From CATOSP01 sp965205385 (lineage in GTDB: Bacteria; Chloroflexota; Dehalococcoidia; Lucifugimonadales; UBA3495), in the NCBI GenBank assembly GCA_965205385.1, contig CBDBGS010000007.1, forward strand, positions 930,001 to 994,000: a DNA stretch of 64,000 bases, in the 5' to 3' direction. The notes beneath the pieces were generated by a model that searched no databases, was not told where the DNA came from, and saw only the letters and a list, made by a program, of their open reading frames with translations. The translations under genes and the position numbers were made by a program. This document shows, in pieces, positions 16,923 to 24,789 of the stretch (positions within the stretch are counted from its first letter, which is position 1; the number at the start of each line of letters is the position of its first letter).

Positions 16923-19190
16923 ATGACAACGACTAAGAAAGACCCGGTGGTCGTGGTTTTCCAACTCACGGGAGCAAACGACTACCTCAACACGATAATC
17001 CCCTACACCGATCCGCACTACCGGGACGCCCGTCCTCGTGTGGGTATTCCCGAAGACCAGGTACTGCCCATTGACGACCAACTTGCCTTCAACCCCAACA
17101 TGGGAGCCGTGAAGGAGCTGTACGACCAGGGTAAGGTCGCGATAATCCACGGCATCGGGTACGAAAATTCCCCGCGCTCCCACTTCCGTTCCATGGACAT
17201 CTGGCACACTTGCGAGCCTGACAAGGTTGGTACCGAGGGCTGGGCCGGTAAGGTGATTCGAGACCTTGACCCCGCCGGCGAGAACGTCCTGAAGGGAATC
17301 AACTTCGGACAGGGGCTACCCCGGGCCCTGGCCTTGCGGGGGGTACCGGTGACGTCCGTGTCCAATCTGGAATCCTACGGTGTCATGTCGGACGTCCCGG
17401 GTATGGCCGGTGAGCGTGACAAGCTCTTGGAACGGTTCGCCCGAATGTACGCCCCCGCCGTTGGCGCCGGACCCACTATGGACTATTTGGGGCAGACGGG
17501 CCGGGACGCCCTTCGGGGCGCGGATATCCTGAAGGTCGCGCCGGAAAAGTACTCCTCCACGGTGGAGTACGCCGACACTCCCATCGCCAAGAACCTAAGG
17601 AGCATTGCACAGGTGTACCTGGCGGACCTGGGCACCCAGCTCTTCTACACGGCCCACGGCAGCTTCGACACCCACTTCAACCAGCCGCCGATGCACACCA
17701 AACTGTGGATCGACACGTCCAGGGCCATCAGCGACTTCTTCCTGGACCTCCAGGAGCACAACGCCGGCGAGAACCTGATCATGGTAATGTTCACCGAGTT
17801 CGGCCGCCGTGTCCGGGACAATGGCACCGGCACCGACCACGGCGCGGGCGGAGTGGCTTTCGTTATCGGCGATCAGGTCAACGGCGGAATGTACAGCAAC
17901 TACCCGTCACTGAAGCCCGAAGACTTGCAGCAGGGCGACCTAGCCCCCAACTACGATTTCCGGGGCTTCTACGGCACCGTCGTAGACAGATGGCTGGGGC
18001 TAGACCCGGCGCCGATAGTCGGCGGCAACTTCGAGCAACTGGACTTCTGTAGACCGGTAACCTGTAGACCGGTAACCTGTAGACCGGTAACCTGTAGACC
18101 GGTAACCTGTAGACCGGTAACCTGTAGACCGGTAACCTGGTGTGATTATTTCCACCAGGGCGCAACAAGGACACATGAAGGGGAGGTTGCCATGCTGACG
18201 ACGGTCGCGGCAGGGCGGGTCTTTGACTACAGCTACTGCATAGGCATGTACGCCATGGCGGGACAGGGCTTCTGGTCACCGCAGGACTTTGTCCTGGGGC
18301 CGGACGGGGTCATATTCGTCCTGAGCCGGGGCATGGAAGAGATCGGGCAACGGATCACAAGAGTGACCCTGTCCCACGATTTCAAGGGTCAATTTGGCGG
18401 ATTCGGCGCGGGCGAAGGGCAGTTCATCTGGCCGCGGTCAATCGCCAAGGACAGCGCGGAGAACCTCTACGTCTCCGACGAGCAATTGCACCGCATCTCC
18501 GTATTCGATGCGTCGGGCACGTTCGTGAACAGTTGGGGCAGCCCCGGGACGGGCGACGGAGAGTTGAACGGCCCCTCGGGGTTGGCCTTCGATGCTGATG
18601 ATAATCTCTACGTAGTGAACAGCCTGGACCACCAGGTAAAGAAATTCACCAAGGAGGGGACTTTCCTGGGTTCTTTCGGCAGCCACGGCAGCGGGGAAGG
18701 CCAGTTGGACATGCCCTGGGGAATTACCGTTGACCGGGACGGCGGCGTCTATGTGGCCGACTGGCAAAATGACCGCGTTGAGAAGTTCTCCTCCACGGGC
18801 CAGTTTCTCCGCCATTTCGGAGGCTCTGACTTACGGGTGGGAGATCTAAACAGGCCTTCTGGAGTGGCGGTTGACTCGGACGGCGACGTGTTTGTCACCG
18901 ACTGGGGGAATCACCGGGTACAGGTGTACGGACCCGACGGGGCGTTCATTGCCACACTGGTCGGGGACGCCCAGGAACCCTCGCCTTGGACCCAGACGTA
19001 CATTGACGCCAACCCGGACATCGTAAAAGCCAGGCGCAGGGCCAACATGGAGCCCGAATGGCGGTTCCGGCGTCCCGTGGCGGTGAAGGTGGACGAAAAC
19101 GACAGACTCTTCGTGCTGGAGTCGGCACGCCACCGCATCCAGGTCTACAACAAGGAAAAGGACTACGAGGAGCATCCGATTAACCTGTAG
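16923..19190 (+). CDS. DUF1501 protein joined in frame to an NHL-repeat protein
   Basis: One open frame of 755 codons. Residues 1-375 are a DUF1501 domain (VVVFQLTGANDYLNTIIPYT, YTAHGSFDTHFNQ, MVMFTEFGRRVRDNGTGTDH), which has an alkaline-phosphatase-like metallo-fold. Residues 376-405 are six copies of CRPVT encoded by a 15-bp tandem repeat. From residue 424 a beta-propeller of NHL repeats runs to the end (DMPWGITVDRDGGVYVADWQ is one unit). ATG 18192, at residue 424, has its own GGGGAGG site, so two separate genes most likely became linked when the repeat array erased the stop of the first. Whether cells make a fusion, two proteins or both is open. Confidence 0.85.
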   Translation: MTTTKKDPVVVVFQLTGANDYLNTIIPYTDPHYRDARPRVGIPEDQVLPIDDQLAFNPNMGAVKELYDQGKVAIIHGIGYENSPRSHFRSMDIWHTCEPDKVGTEGWAGKVIRDLDPAGENVLKGINFGQGLPRALALRGVPVTSVSNLESYGVMSDVPGMAGERDKLLERFARMYAPAVGAGPTMDYLGQTGRDALRGADILKVAPEKYSSTVEYADTPIAKNLRSIAQVYLADLGTQLFYTAHGSFDTHFNQPPMHTKLWIDTSRAISDFFLDLQEHNAGENLIMVMFTEFGRRVRDNGTGTDHGAGGVAFVIGDQVNGGMYSNYPSLKPEDLQQGDLAPNYDFRGFYGTVVDRWLGLDPAPIVGGNFEQLDFCRPVTCRPVTCRPVTCRPVTCRPVTCRPVTWCDYFHQGATRTHEGEVAMLTTVAAGRVFDYSYCIGMYAMAGQGFWSPQDFVLGPDGVIFVLSRGMEEIGQRITRVTLSHDFKGQFGGFGAGEGQFIWPRSIAKDSAENLYVSDEQLHRISVFDASGTFVNSWGSPGTGDGELNGPSGLAFDADDNLYVVNSLDHQVKKFTKEGTFLGSFGSHGSGEGQLDMPWGITVDRDGGVYVADWQNDRVEKFSSTGQFLRHFGGSDLRVGDLNRPSGVAVDSDGDVFVTDWGNHRVQVYGPDGAFIATLVGDAQEPSPWTQTYIDANPDIVKARRRANMEPEWRFRRPVAVKVDENDRLFVLESARHRIQVYNKEKDYEEHPINL
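18048..18137 (+). repeat. Six perfect 15-bp tandem repeats (TGTAGACCGGTAACC)
   Basis: Six identical head-to-tail units. The unit length is a multiple of three, and the unit contains TAG only out of frame, so the DUF1501 and NHL frames stay connected for any copy number. Confidence 0.97.
18181..18194 (+). promoter_or_regulatory. Internal ribosome site and start for the NHL half
   Basis: GGGGAGG (ending at 18186) followed by TTGCC and ATG at 18192. This is as good as the sites of neighbouring genes and suggests independent translation of a 332-residue NHL protein starting MLTTVAAGRVFDYSYC. Confidence 0.65.
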
Positions 19191-19195
19191 TACCG

Positions 19196-19223
19196 AAGGG
19201 GGATGGTCCAGACCATCCCCCTT
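19196..19223. terminator. Bidirectional terminator hairpin
   Basis: Perfect 13-bp stem AAGGGGGATGGTC / GACCATCCCCCTT with a 2-base CA gap (so a 4-base effective loop), placed between the convergent NHL and kinase genes. It is followed by CCCTTGTTCT on the plus strand. Confidence 0.75.
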
Positions 19224-19232
19224 CCCTTGTTC

Positions 19233-20063
19233 TCAACTTCCGAAAGTCCTCAGAAATGCTTCAATTCTCCCCACGCACTCGCGCTTGAAGGCGTCTGACC
19301 TAGCCGTTGTGAGAAACTCCAGGTGGCTAGTCAGGTCAACCAACCGGGCACGGAGTAGCCAGTCTTCGGGTAAGTTCATTCCTGCAGCCCTAAGACCCCG
19401 CTCGATGAGCGGATGGTAGCGAGGGTTCGTGTGACGGAGAAGGTTCCCGATGTCCATGAACGGCGTACCGGAATGCGAGTATTCCCAGTCTAGGACCCCG
19501 CTCACCGCCCCATTCTTGATGAGGATATTGGTCGGGTTGAAGTCGCCGTGGACCAAGTAGCTTTCAGCGTTTAGCGTGCCTATCAAATCCGACGCATCCG
19601 CAACCGATTTCACCACGGCTTCCGCGATCGCCTGCCCGGTCCAACGGAGCACCGCTTCCTGGTCCAACATGTCGCTAACGTAGCCGCCTATACCGTTGAA
19701 GGGAAACGGGGAAACCGTACCGTCTGAATTGATCCAACCAGGGGAATCAAACGCCACTGAAGCGATCCGCGCCAGCGCCTCGGCAGCCTTGCCCGAATGC
19801 TCCGGCCTCAGTTCCAGGATATCTCCATCGAGGAAAGTAGTGATTGACCAGGTGTCCCCCCGGTCGAGTTCGGCGGGGACTGGCACAAAATCTCTTACCA
19901 TGTCCATTACCCTCGCCTCTCGCGCCGGACTCCCCTGGCTGTAGAGCCTGAGAACGTAGGCCGCGCCATCATCGGCCAGCACCTTGTAGCTGGTGTTGCT
20001 TTTGCCGTTTCCCAGCAACTCAACGGATAACAGTTGTTTGGGTCCAAGGACACCCCGGACCAA
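19233..20063 (-). CDS. APH-family small-molecule kinase (aminoglycoside phosphotransferase fold)
   Basis: A 276-residue kinase of the APH/choline-kinase superfamily. Features are a nucleotide loop LGNGKSNTSYKV, the catalytic loop YLVHGDFNPTNILIKNG, and the metal-binding DWEYSHSGTPFMDIG. It phosphorylates a small alcohol or amino compound; antibiotic resistance is not implied. The start is uncertain. TTG 20063 has no ribosome site, and the frame stays open about 31 more codons upstream without ATG, GTG or TTG, reading plausible protein (PFDPALVRGVLG). A rare start, a small frameshift or a lost 5' end are all possible. Confidence 0.8.
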   Translation of the reverse strand: MVRGVLGPKQLLSVELLGNGKSNTSYKVLADDGAAYVLRLYSQGSPAREARVMDMVRDFVPVPAELDRGDTWSITTFLDGDILELRPEHSGKAAEALARIASVAFDSPGWINSDGTVSPFPFNGIGGYVSDMLDQEAVLRWTGQAIAEAVVKSVADASDLIGTLNAESYLVHGDFNPTNILIKNGAVSGVLDWEYSHSGTPFMDIGNLLRHTNPRYHPLIERGLRAAGMNLPEDWLLRARLVDLTSHLEFLTTARSDAFKRECVGRIEAFLRTFGS

Positions 20064-20388
20064 TGCTGGATCGAAGGGTTGGCGGGGGTGGCGCCGGTCT
20101 TCATCCGGAGCGTCGTTATGGTTGGAACCGGATGCCGCGTTGATGATGGCCCACTCTCATGCTCGTGGATTTGTGAAAGTATAACCCACGGCGGCGGCCT
20201 CTATTCGCGTTGGCGGCCGGCGGTTAGTGGCTATTGTCCAGTGGACCCTGTCCCCATGCGTTGTTGACACGATGGTAGCTTCCCTTTACGCTACCATCGG
20301 TTGGCAATCCCGTGGAATTGGCTACGGGAATGGGCCTTTCTCGCTCCGGTCAGCCCATGCGAGAGTCGAAACACATTAGGAGTGAATT
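20064..20388. other. Intergenic region between divergent kinase and glutaredoxin-DinB genes
   Basis: A 325-bp gap. The left part may contain missing N-terminal codons of the kinase. The right part holds a candidate promoter with a palindrome (20264-20298) and the leader of the glutaredoxin-DinB gene. Nothing else recognised. Confidence 0.5.
20264..20298 (+). promoter_or_regulatory. Candidate promoter with operator-like palindrome
   Basis: TTGACA at 20264-20269 is followed by a weak -10 (TACGCT, 17-bp spacing). A perfect 9-bp inverted repeat GATGGTAGC / GCTACCATC (20271-20279 and 20290-20298) covers the spacer and -10, as a repressor site would. It could instead be a hairpin at the start of the transcript. 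It drives towards the Sec-glutaredoxin gene. Confidence 0.4.
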
Positions 20389-21150
20389 ATGAAGGTGCAA
20401 GTCTACACCAACCCTGGTTGATTTAGCTGCAGGACGCTGGAGGAGTTCCTCACGTCCAACGGTGTTCAGTTCGAGCACCACGACCTGGCAACCGACCCCG
20501 AAGCGGTGGAATACCTAAGGAGCCGCAACATCAAGTCGGTCCCCGTCACCATCGTCGACGATGACGATGTGATCATAGGCTACTACCCGAAGAAATTGGT
20601 CCCCGCCCTGAACCTGAACATACAGGTGGACCTGTCAGGGAAGACGGATTGGCTTTCCGAGAAATACACGGGGATCCTGGGGGCGGCCATGCGGGCCACT
20701 TGCCAGCTATCGGAAGACCAACTTGCCGGGATGATTCCCTGGCGGCCGCAATCGGCCAGGGACCTGATCGTCCACATAGTGTCCTTCCCGGAATTGGCAT
20801 ACCTGAGCCACGAACACGGCAGCATGAGCACCGAGGACATGGCGGCTTCCAACCAGCGGTTGAAGAGCGTGGTTTCCGCTGACGCCATCGTCAACTACGG
20901 CGAAGGTGTGCTGAAGGACATCCGGGAGTTCCTGGCCAGCGGCAACGAAGAGGGCTTCGACCGTGTGGTCCCGGCGCACTACGGCGGCGAAGTCACCGTG
21001 CTGGAGCTGTTGAACATCATCCTGAGCCACAGCACACACCACCTTAAACAGGTCTACTACTTCATGCAGGAAGACCTGGGACTGACCCTGGAAAACCCGG
21101 CCACCGAGGCCGACATGGAAGGGATCGTTACGCCCGACGCGTTGATCTAG
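20389..21150 (+). CDS. Glutaredoxin-like selenoprotein (UxxC) fused to a DinB-type domain
   Basis: ATG 20389 has AGGAG 6 bases upstream. The frame reads MKVQVYTNPG, then UGA (20419-20421), then FSCRTLEEFLTSNGVQF, and continues open to 21150 (253 residues if UGA is Sec). The UGA falls exactly on the first Cys of the glutaredoxin CxxC motif, giving U11-F-S-C14. The cis-Pro motif SVPVT follows as expected near residue 52. Residues about 90-240 form a DinB-like four-helix domain with candidate metal ligands His129, His214 and His218 (HSTHH). A hairpin placed like a bacterial SECIS follows the UGA. DinB relatives include thiol-dependent transferases, so a selenol/thiol redox or transfer role is inferred. 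A nonsense mutation is the alternative, but conservation on both sides argues against it. Confidence 0.82.
20419..20457 (+). other. Sec UGA codon and candidate bSECIS hairpin (glutaredoxin-DinB gene)
   Basis: After the UGA, GGACG (20432-20436) pairs with CGTCC (20453-20457). Above a small asymmetric CTG/A interior loop, GAGG pairs with CCTC around the apical loop AGTT (20444-20447). The loop starts 23 nt after the UGA and has G in its second position, fitting the known bacterial SECIS pattern. Confidence 0.7.
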
Positions 21151-21180
21151 TCTCTACACCCAACTCCACTTGGAGGAGCC

Positions 21181-22731
21181 ATGAAATACGACAAAATCGT
21201 CATAGGAGCGGGATCGGCCGGGTCGATCCTCGCAACCCGTCTGTCCGAGGACCCCAACCGGTCGGTGTTGTTGCTGGAGGCGGGCCAAGACTATCCCAAC
21301 TTCGAACATCTCCCCGAAGAGGTAAAGTTCGGTTACGCCACCGAAGCTGATGTGATGACCAGCGACCACAATTGGCAGTTTACGGGTAAGGCAACCGAAG
21401 AGGCCCCGCTGATGATGGTGCCCAGGGGCAAGGTCACCGGCGGCTCCAGCGCCATCAACGGCCAGGTGTTCCTGCGCGGCGTACCCGAAGACTACGACAC
21501 CTGGGCCTCCTTCGGCAACGACGAATGGGAGTTCCAAAAACTGATCCCCTATTTCCGCAAGATCGAGACCGACACCGACTTCGGCACCGACGACTTCCAC
21601 AACTCCGACGGTCCAATCGTGATGCACCGATTCAAGAGGGAGACCTGGCTCCCCGCACAGGTCGCCTTCCATGAGGCGGCAACCGCGGCAGGCTACCCCG
21701 ACTGCCCTGACCACAATCACCCGGACTCCTGGGGGGTAGGGCCGACCCCGCTTAACAACCCAAACGGCATTCGGATGAGCACCGCGCTGGGCTACTTGGA
21801 CCAGGCCAGGCACCGCCTCAACCTGACGATCCGGCCCAACTGCACGGTCTACCGGATCGTGTTCGAGGGCAACCGGGCAACCGGGGTCGAGTTGGAGAGC
21901 GGAGGAGAGCGGTTCGTCGTCGAAGGTGACGAGATCATCCTGTCCGCCGGAGCGATCGGCTCGCCCCAGATATTGATGCTCTCCGGCGTAGGCCCCGCCA
22001 GCCACCTGCGCAGCCTGGGCATCCCCGTCATTTCAGACAAACCGGGGATCGGTCAGAACATGCGAGACCACCCTGGCGTGTGGGTCACCTGGCGCACCAG
22101 GCCGGGGTTCGACCTCGACGGCCTGGCCCCCAGGATGCAACTCACGCTGCGCTACACGGCGGCAGACTCGGACCTGCGCAACGACATGAAGATATCCATG
22201 CAGTCATACGCCACCGAGCGGGTGAACCGGGGCGGCAACCGGATGGAGCCATTGGGCATCCGGATGACCGCAGGCATATACCTGGCAGTAGGCGCCGGGG
22301 AGTTGCGCCTAGCCTCAACCGACCCCACAGATCAGCCAGTGTTGGAATACCACTACCTGGAGGAGGAGTTCGACCGGAAGCGCCTCAGGGAGTCGGTGCG
22401 AATCTGCGTGGGTCTGGGTGAGCACGAGTCCTTCAAGGACATCATCCAAGAGCGCGTGGACCCGACCGACGCCGATCTGGCCACGGACGAAGCCCTCGAC
22501 ACGTGGATGAGGAAGGAAGTTACCACCTCGCAGCACATCTCCTGCACGTGCAAGATGGGACCGTCTTCCGACCCTATGGCGGTTGTTGACCAGTACGGAA
22601 AGGTCCACGGGCTGGAGGGGATTCGCGTAGTGGACGCCTCCATCATGCCGGACTGCATCCGTGCCAACACCAATGTCACGACCATGATGATCGGAGAGCG
22701 CGTCTCCGACTTCATCATCCAGGGTTCCTAA
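21181..22731 (+). CDS. GMC-family oxidoreductase (choline-dehydrogenase-like)
   Basis: A 516-residue FAD enzyme with GGAGG before ATG. It starts with the Rossmann motif IVIGAGSAGSILATRLSEDP. The GMC signature VTGGSSAINGQVFLRG is near residue 85, the second signature GAIGSPQILMLSGVGP near residue 260, and a C-terminal active-site region contains HISCTCKMGPSSDP. GMC enzymes oxidise alcohols such as choline, sugars or aromatic alcohols; the substrate cannot be told. It begins 30 bp after the glutaredoxin-DinB gene on the same strand, so the two may be co-transcribed. No signal peptide. Confidence 0.9.
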   Translation: MKYDKIVIGAGSAGSILATRLSEDPNRSVLLLEAGQDYPNFEHLPEEVKFGYATEADVMTSDHNWQFTGKATEEAPLMMVPRGKVTGGSSAINGQVFLRGVPEDYDTWASFGNDEWEFQKLIPYFRKIETDTDFGTDDFHNSDGPIVMHRFKRETWLPAQVAFHEAATAAGYPDCPDHNHPDSWGVGPTPLNNPNGIRMSTALGYLDQARHRLNLTIRPNCTVYRIVFEGNRATGVELESGGERFVVEGDEIILSAGAIGSPQILMLSGVGPASHLRSLGIPVISDKPGIGQNMRDHPGVWVTWRTRPGFDLDGLAPRMQLTLRYTAADSDLRNDMKISMQSYATERVNRGGNRMEPLGIRMTAGIYLAVGAGELRLASTDPTDQPVLEYHYLEEEFDRKRLRESVRICVGLGEHESFKDIIQERVDPTDADLATDEALDTWMRKEVTTSQHISCTCKMGPSSDPMAVVDQYGKVHGLEGIRVVDASIMPDCIRANTNVTTMMIGERVSDFIIQGS

Positions 22732-22870
22732 TCGGGAACGGCGCAGCGGCGATGCCCAGTCGCCGAGTGCCGGAAACCGGGACACGGCGACGCCCTCGAA
22801 CCCCGCGACAGGGAATTTGGGGGCGTTCATTTTGCGACGCGATAAGGTTTCTCGGGGAACTTTACTCTAG

Positions 22871-23019
22871 GAGTCTGTCCTATATTTAATGATGGCAACG
22901 CATATCGGCTATAATGGCTTTCACAGCAACGCTATTGGTTCATGTATAGGTCTATTTAGTAACCGCCAAACCGATTACCAACGATTATAGTATTCGAGAT
23001 CGAATCTTTGGACAGGCTC
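22871..23019. mobile_element. MITE-like element family B (149 bp)
   Basis: AT-rich, gene-less segment with 10-bp terminal inverted repeats GAGTCTGTCC / GGACAGGCTC (one mismatch), flanked by CTAG on both sides (22867-22870 and 23020-23023). The right CTAG contains the TAG stop codon of the minus-strand dehydrogenase. The ends resemble those of IS5/IS1182-type elements, and an IS1182-type remnant exists at 3261. Confidence 0.65.
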
Positions 23020-23973
23020 CTAGAACCAGTTGGCCTTGTCCACCACGTTGCGTAGTGCCCTGCCTTCGTCGAACCGCTTGCAGTTGTCGATAAACAATTC
23101 GGTGCGCCGGTCGTCAAGATAAGGCCCATCACCGGCAACGTGAGGCGTAATCAGAACACCAGGCATGGACCAGAGGGGGTGTCCCGCAGGCAACGGTTCA
23201 ACCTGAAACACGTCTAGGCCCGCTCCGGAGATCTCGCCCGTTCTTAGCGCATCCACCAGGTCGTCGAGAATTACCGTGGCGCCGCGGCCTATGTTGATAA
23301 AGAACCCACTGTTCTTCATCGCCTGGAATTGGATGGAGCCGAACATTCCCTGGGTCTCGGGAGTCTCGGGGACGGTCACAATTACGAAGTCGCCTCGGGG
23401 CAAGACGTCAAGCAAAGAGTCTGGGCGGTGCAACTCCGCCACGCCTTGAGTGGGAGCGGTCAATCTGGGATCGACGCCAAGCACAGTCATCCCAAATTCG
23501 GAGCACAAACGGGCCGTCTCCCCACCGATGCCGCCGACGCCAACCACAACCGCGGTGGCTTCCGGCAAATATGTGGAGTCGTAGCCCTGCCGCCACGTCC
23601 CCTCTACCTGCCGCGGGATGTAAACCTGAAGCCCCCTCGCGAAGGCCAAAAGCAGCGACATGATGTGGGCGCTGATATGGTCGTTATATATTTCCCGGGT
23701 GTTGGTAACCACGACGTCGCTTTCGATTAACGATTCGTGGTAGTAGCCTGCTCTGGGACCGGCCTGGGGACAGGCGATCCACTTCAGGTTATGCGCGCGC
23801 TCCAGCAGTTCGGGAACGATATCGCCGAACGCGGCGTCAGCGTCTCCGATCACTTCCATAGCCTCTCCCACGGTTGGGCAGAGGTGGACCTCCACGTCGG
23901 GTATTTCCTCACGCAGCCGGTCCGGCCAGTGCTCTTGATAGTTAGGAGGGCAGATTACGAGTTTGAATCCCAT
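23020..23973 (-). CDS. D-isomer-specific 2-hydroxyacid dehydrogenase
   Basis: 317 residues from the ATG at 23973 (MGFKLVICPPNYQEHW), preceded by a GGGGGA site; a longer frame starting at 24018 would overlap the next gene. The NAD-binding motif is VVVGVGGIGGETARL. The family catalytic Arg lies in INIGRGATV, the Glu in AGLDVFQVEPLP, and the His in ITPHVAG. It reduces a 2-keto acid or oxidises a D-2-hydroxy acid with NAD(P)H; the substrate is unknown. Its stop lies in the target duplication of MITE B. Confidence 0.9.
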   Translation of the reverse strand: MGFKLVICPPNYQEHWPDRLREEIPDVEVHLCPTVGEAMEVIGDADAAFGDIVPELLERAHNLKWIACPQAGPRAGYYHESLIESDVVVTNTREIYNDHISAHIMSLLLAFARGLQVYIPRQVEGTWRQGYDSTYLPEATAVVVGVGGIGGETARLCSEFGMTVLGVDPRLTAPTQGVAELHRPDSLLDVLPRGDFVIVTVPETPETQGMFGSIQFQAMKNSGFFINIGRGATVILDDLVDALRTGEISGAGLDVFQVEPLPAGHPLWSMPGVLITPHVAGDGPYLDDRRTELFIDNCKRFDEGRALRNVVDKANWF

Positions 23974-24008
23974 CGGCTCAATCCCCCAAAGATTCGCTGA
24001 ACGCGAAG

Positions 24009-24365
24009 CTAATACCAAATGGCATGAGTCGGAACCAATCTCTGATTAAAAGGGTCTACAGCTAGGAGTAACCCTTCCAAAGTATAAGCTCCCAGTAACG
24101 GCGACGTATCATCCTCACCAAAAACCACCTGGGTGATGACGCTCTCTCCATTAATGGAGACCCATGCTTGCCCAATGTCCAATTCAGCAAGCCTTCCATT
24201 CGCAAATTCGAACTCGGCTTTTCGCGTAGCTTCGATCCTTATCTCCGCTAAAAGCGCGGAAGGCAAGACTGTGTAGGTAGCGCCAGTATCCACCATCGCT
24301 TCGATCTCTCGGATACTGGAACGGTCCAGATTTCCGATTACAATAGGCCAGTGAAAAGTACCCAT
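24009..24365 (-). CDS. Retropepsin-like aspartic protease (clan AA), 118 residues
   Basis: Start at ATG 24365, chosen because GGGAGGAG lies 8 bases upstream; the open frame continues further upstream into MITE copy 2 but without better signals. The product has one active-site motif EAMVDTGATYTVLPSALL, a following hydrophobic flap region, and LLGAYTLEGLLLAVDPFN near the end, the hydrophobic-hydrophobic-G pattern of single-domain aspartyl proteases that work as dimers. No signal peptide. Bacterial members of this type have little-known roles. It lies 35 bp upstream of the dehydrogenase start on the same strand, so co-transcription is likely. Confidence 0.8.
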   Translation of the reverse strand: MGTFHWPIVIGNLDRSSIREIEAMVDTGATYTVLPSALLAEIRIEATRKAEFEFANGRLAELDIGQAWVSINGESVITQVVFGEDDTSPLLGAYTLEGLLLAVDPFNQRLVPTHAIWY

Positions 24366-24434
24366 GCGCACACTCCTCCCAATCATTCTACCCGATCCTC
24401 TGTAATGATATCGGTATGGCCGGGTGATTAGCGA

Positions 24435-24680
24435 GTGACTGTTCAGACTCGATGAGGGGGATTGGCTGAATCTCACATCGGTCATCTCTGTGATAGTCCT
24501 CTTATCATGTCCCGCCCCCGCAATCCGTCATTCCCCCGCAATCCGTCATTCCCGCGCAGGCGGGAATCCAGAAATGCCAATTATAGTGAAGGTCGCTGGT
24601 TGCAAGGGTTTCTGGATTCCGGGTCAAGCCCGGAATGACGAGCTTGGAGTAGGAAGGACACATCAAGTCTGAACGGTTAT
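24435..24680 (-). mobile_element. MITE-like element family A, copy 2 (246 bp, inverted)
   Basis: Ends are GTGACTGTTCAGACTCGATG and CATCAAGTCTGAACGGTTAT, inverted repeats with four mismatches, flanked by a perfect 8-bp duplication ATTAGCGA (24427-24434 and 24681-24688). Reverse orientation relative to copies 1 and 3. It carries the same two hairpins plus a short duplication of the CCCGCAATCCGTCATT segment. The rest of the 24366-24789 gap has no other recognised feature. Confidence 0.9.
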
Positions 24681-24789
24681 ATTAGCGACCGTTCGTTGAC
24701 ACCAAGTGCCCGCCAAACATACACTTCCCCCGAACTAGAAACATCCGAGCCACCCGTTCACACCTGAATATTTCGGTAGGAGTAAGACG

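Noticed and set aside
18048..18137. CRISPR array
   Set aside because: 15-bp units follow head to tail without spacers and lie in an open frame; a tandem repeat.
20419..20421. Nonsense mutation in the glutaredoxin-DinB gene
   Set aside because: The stop lies exactly at the redox Cys, the sequence on both sides is family-like, the ribosome site is strong, and a SECIS-like hairpin follows.
21154..22005. 283-codon open frame on the minus strand
   Set aside because: Shadow of the GMC oxidoreductase, which has an FAD motif and a strong ribosome site.
22732..22866. tRNA or small RNA gene after the GMC gene
   Set aside because: A short CGGCGA/TCGCCG hairpin is present, but there is no cloverleaf, anticodon arm or promoter.
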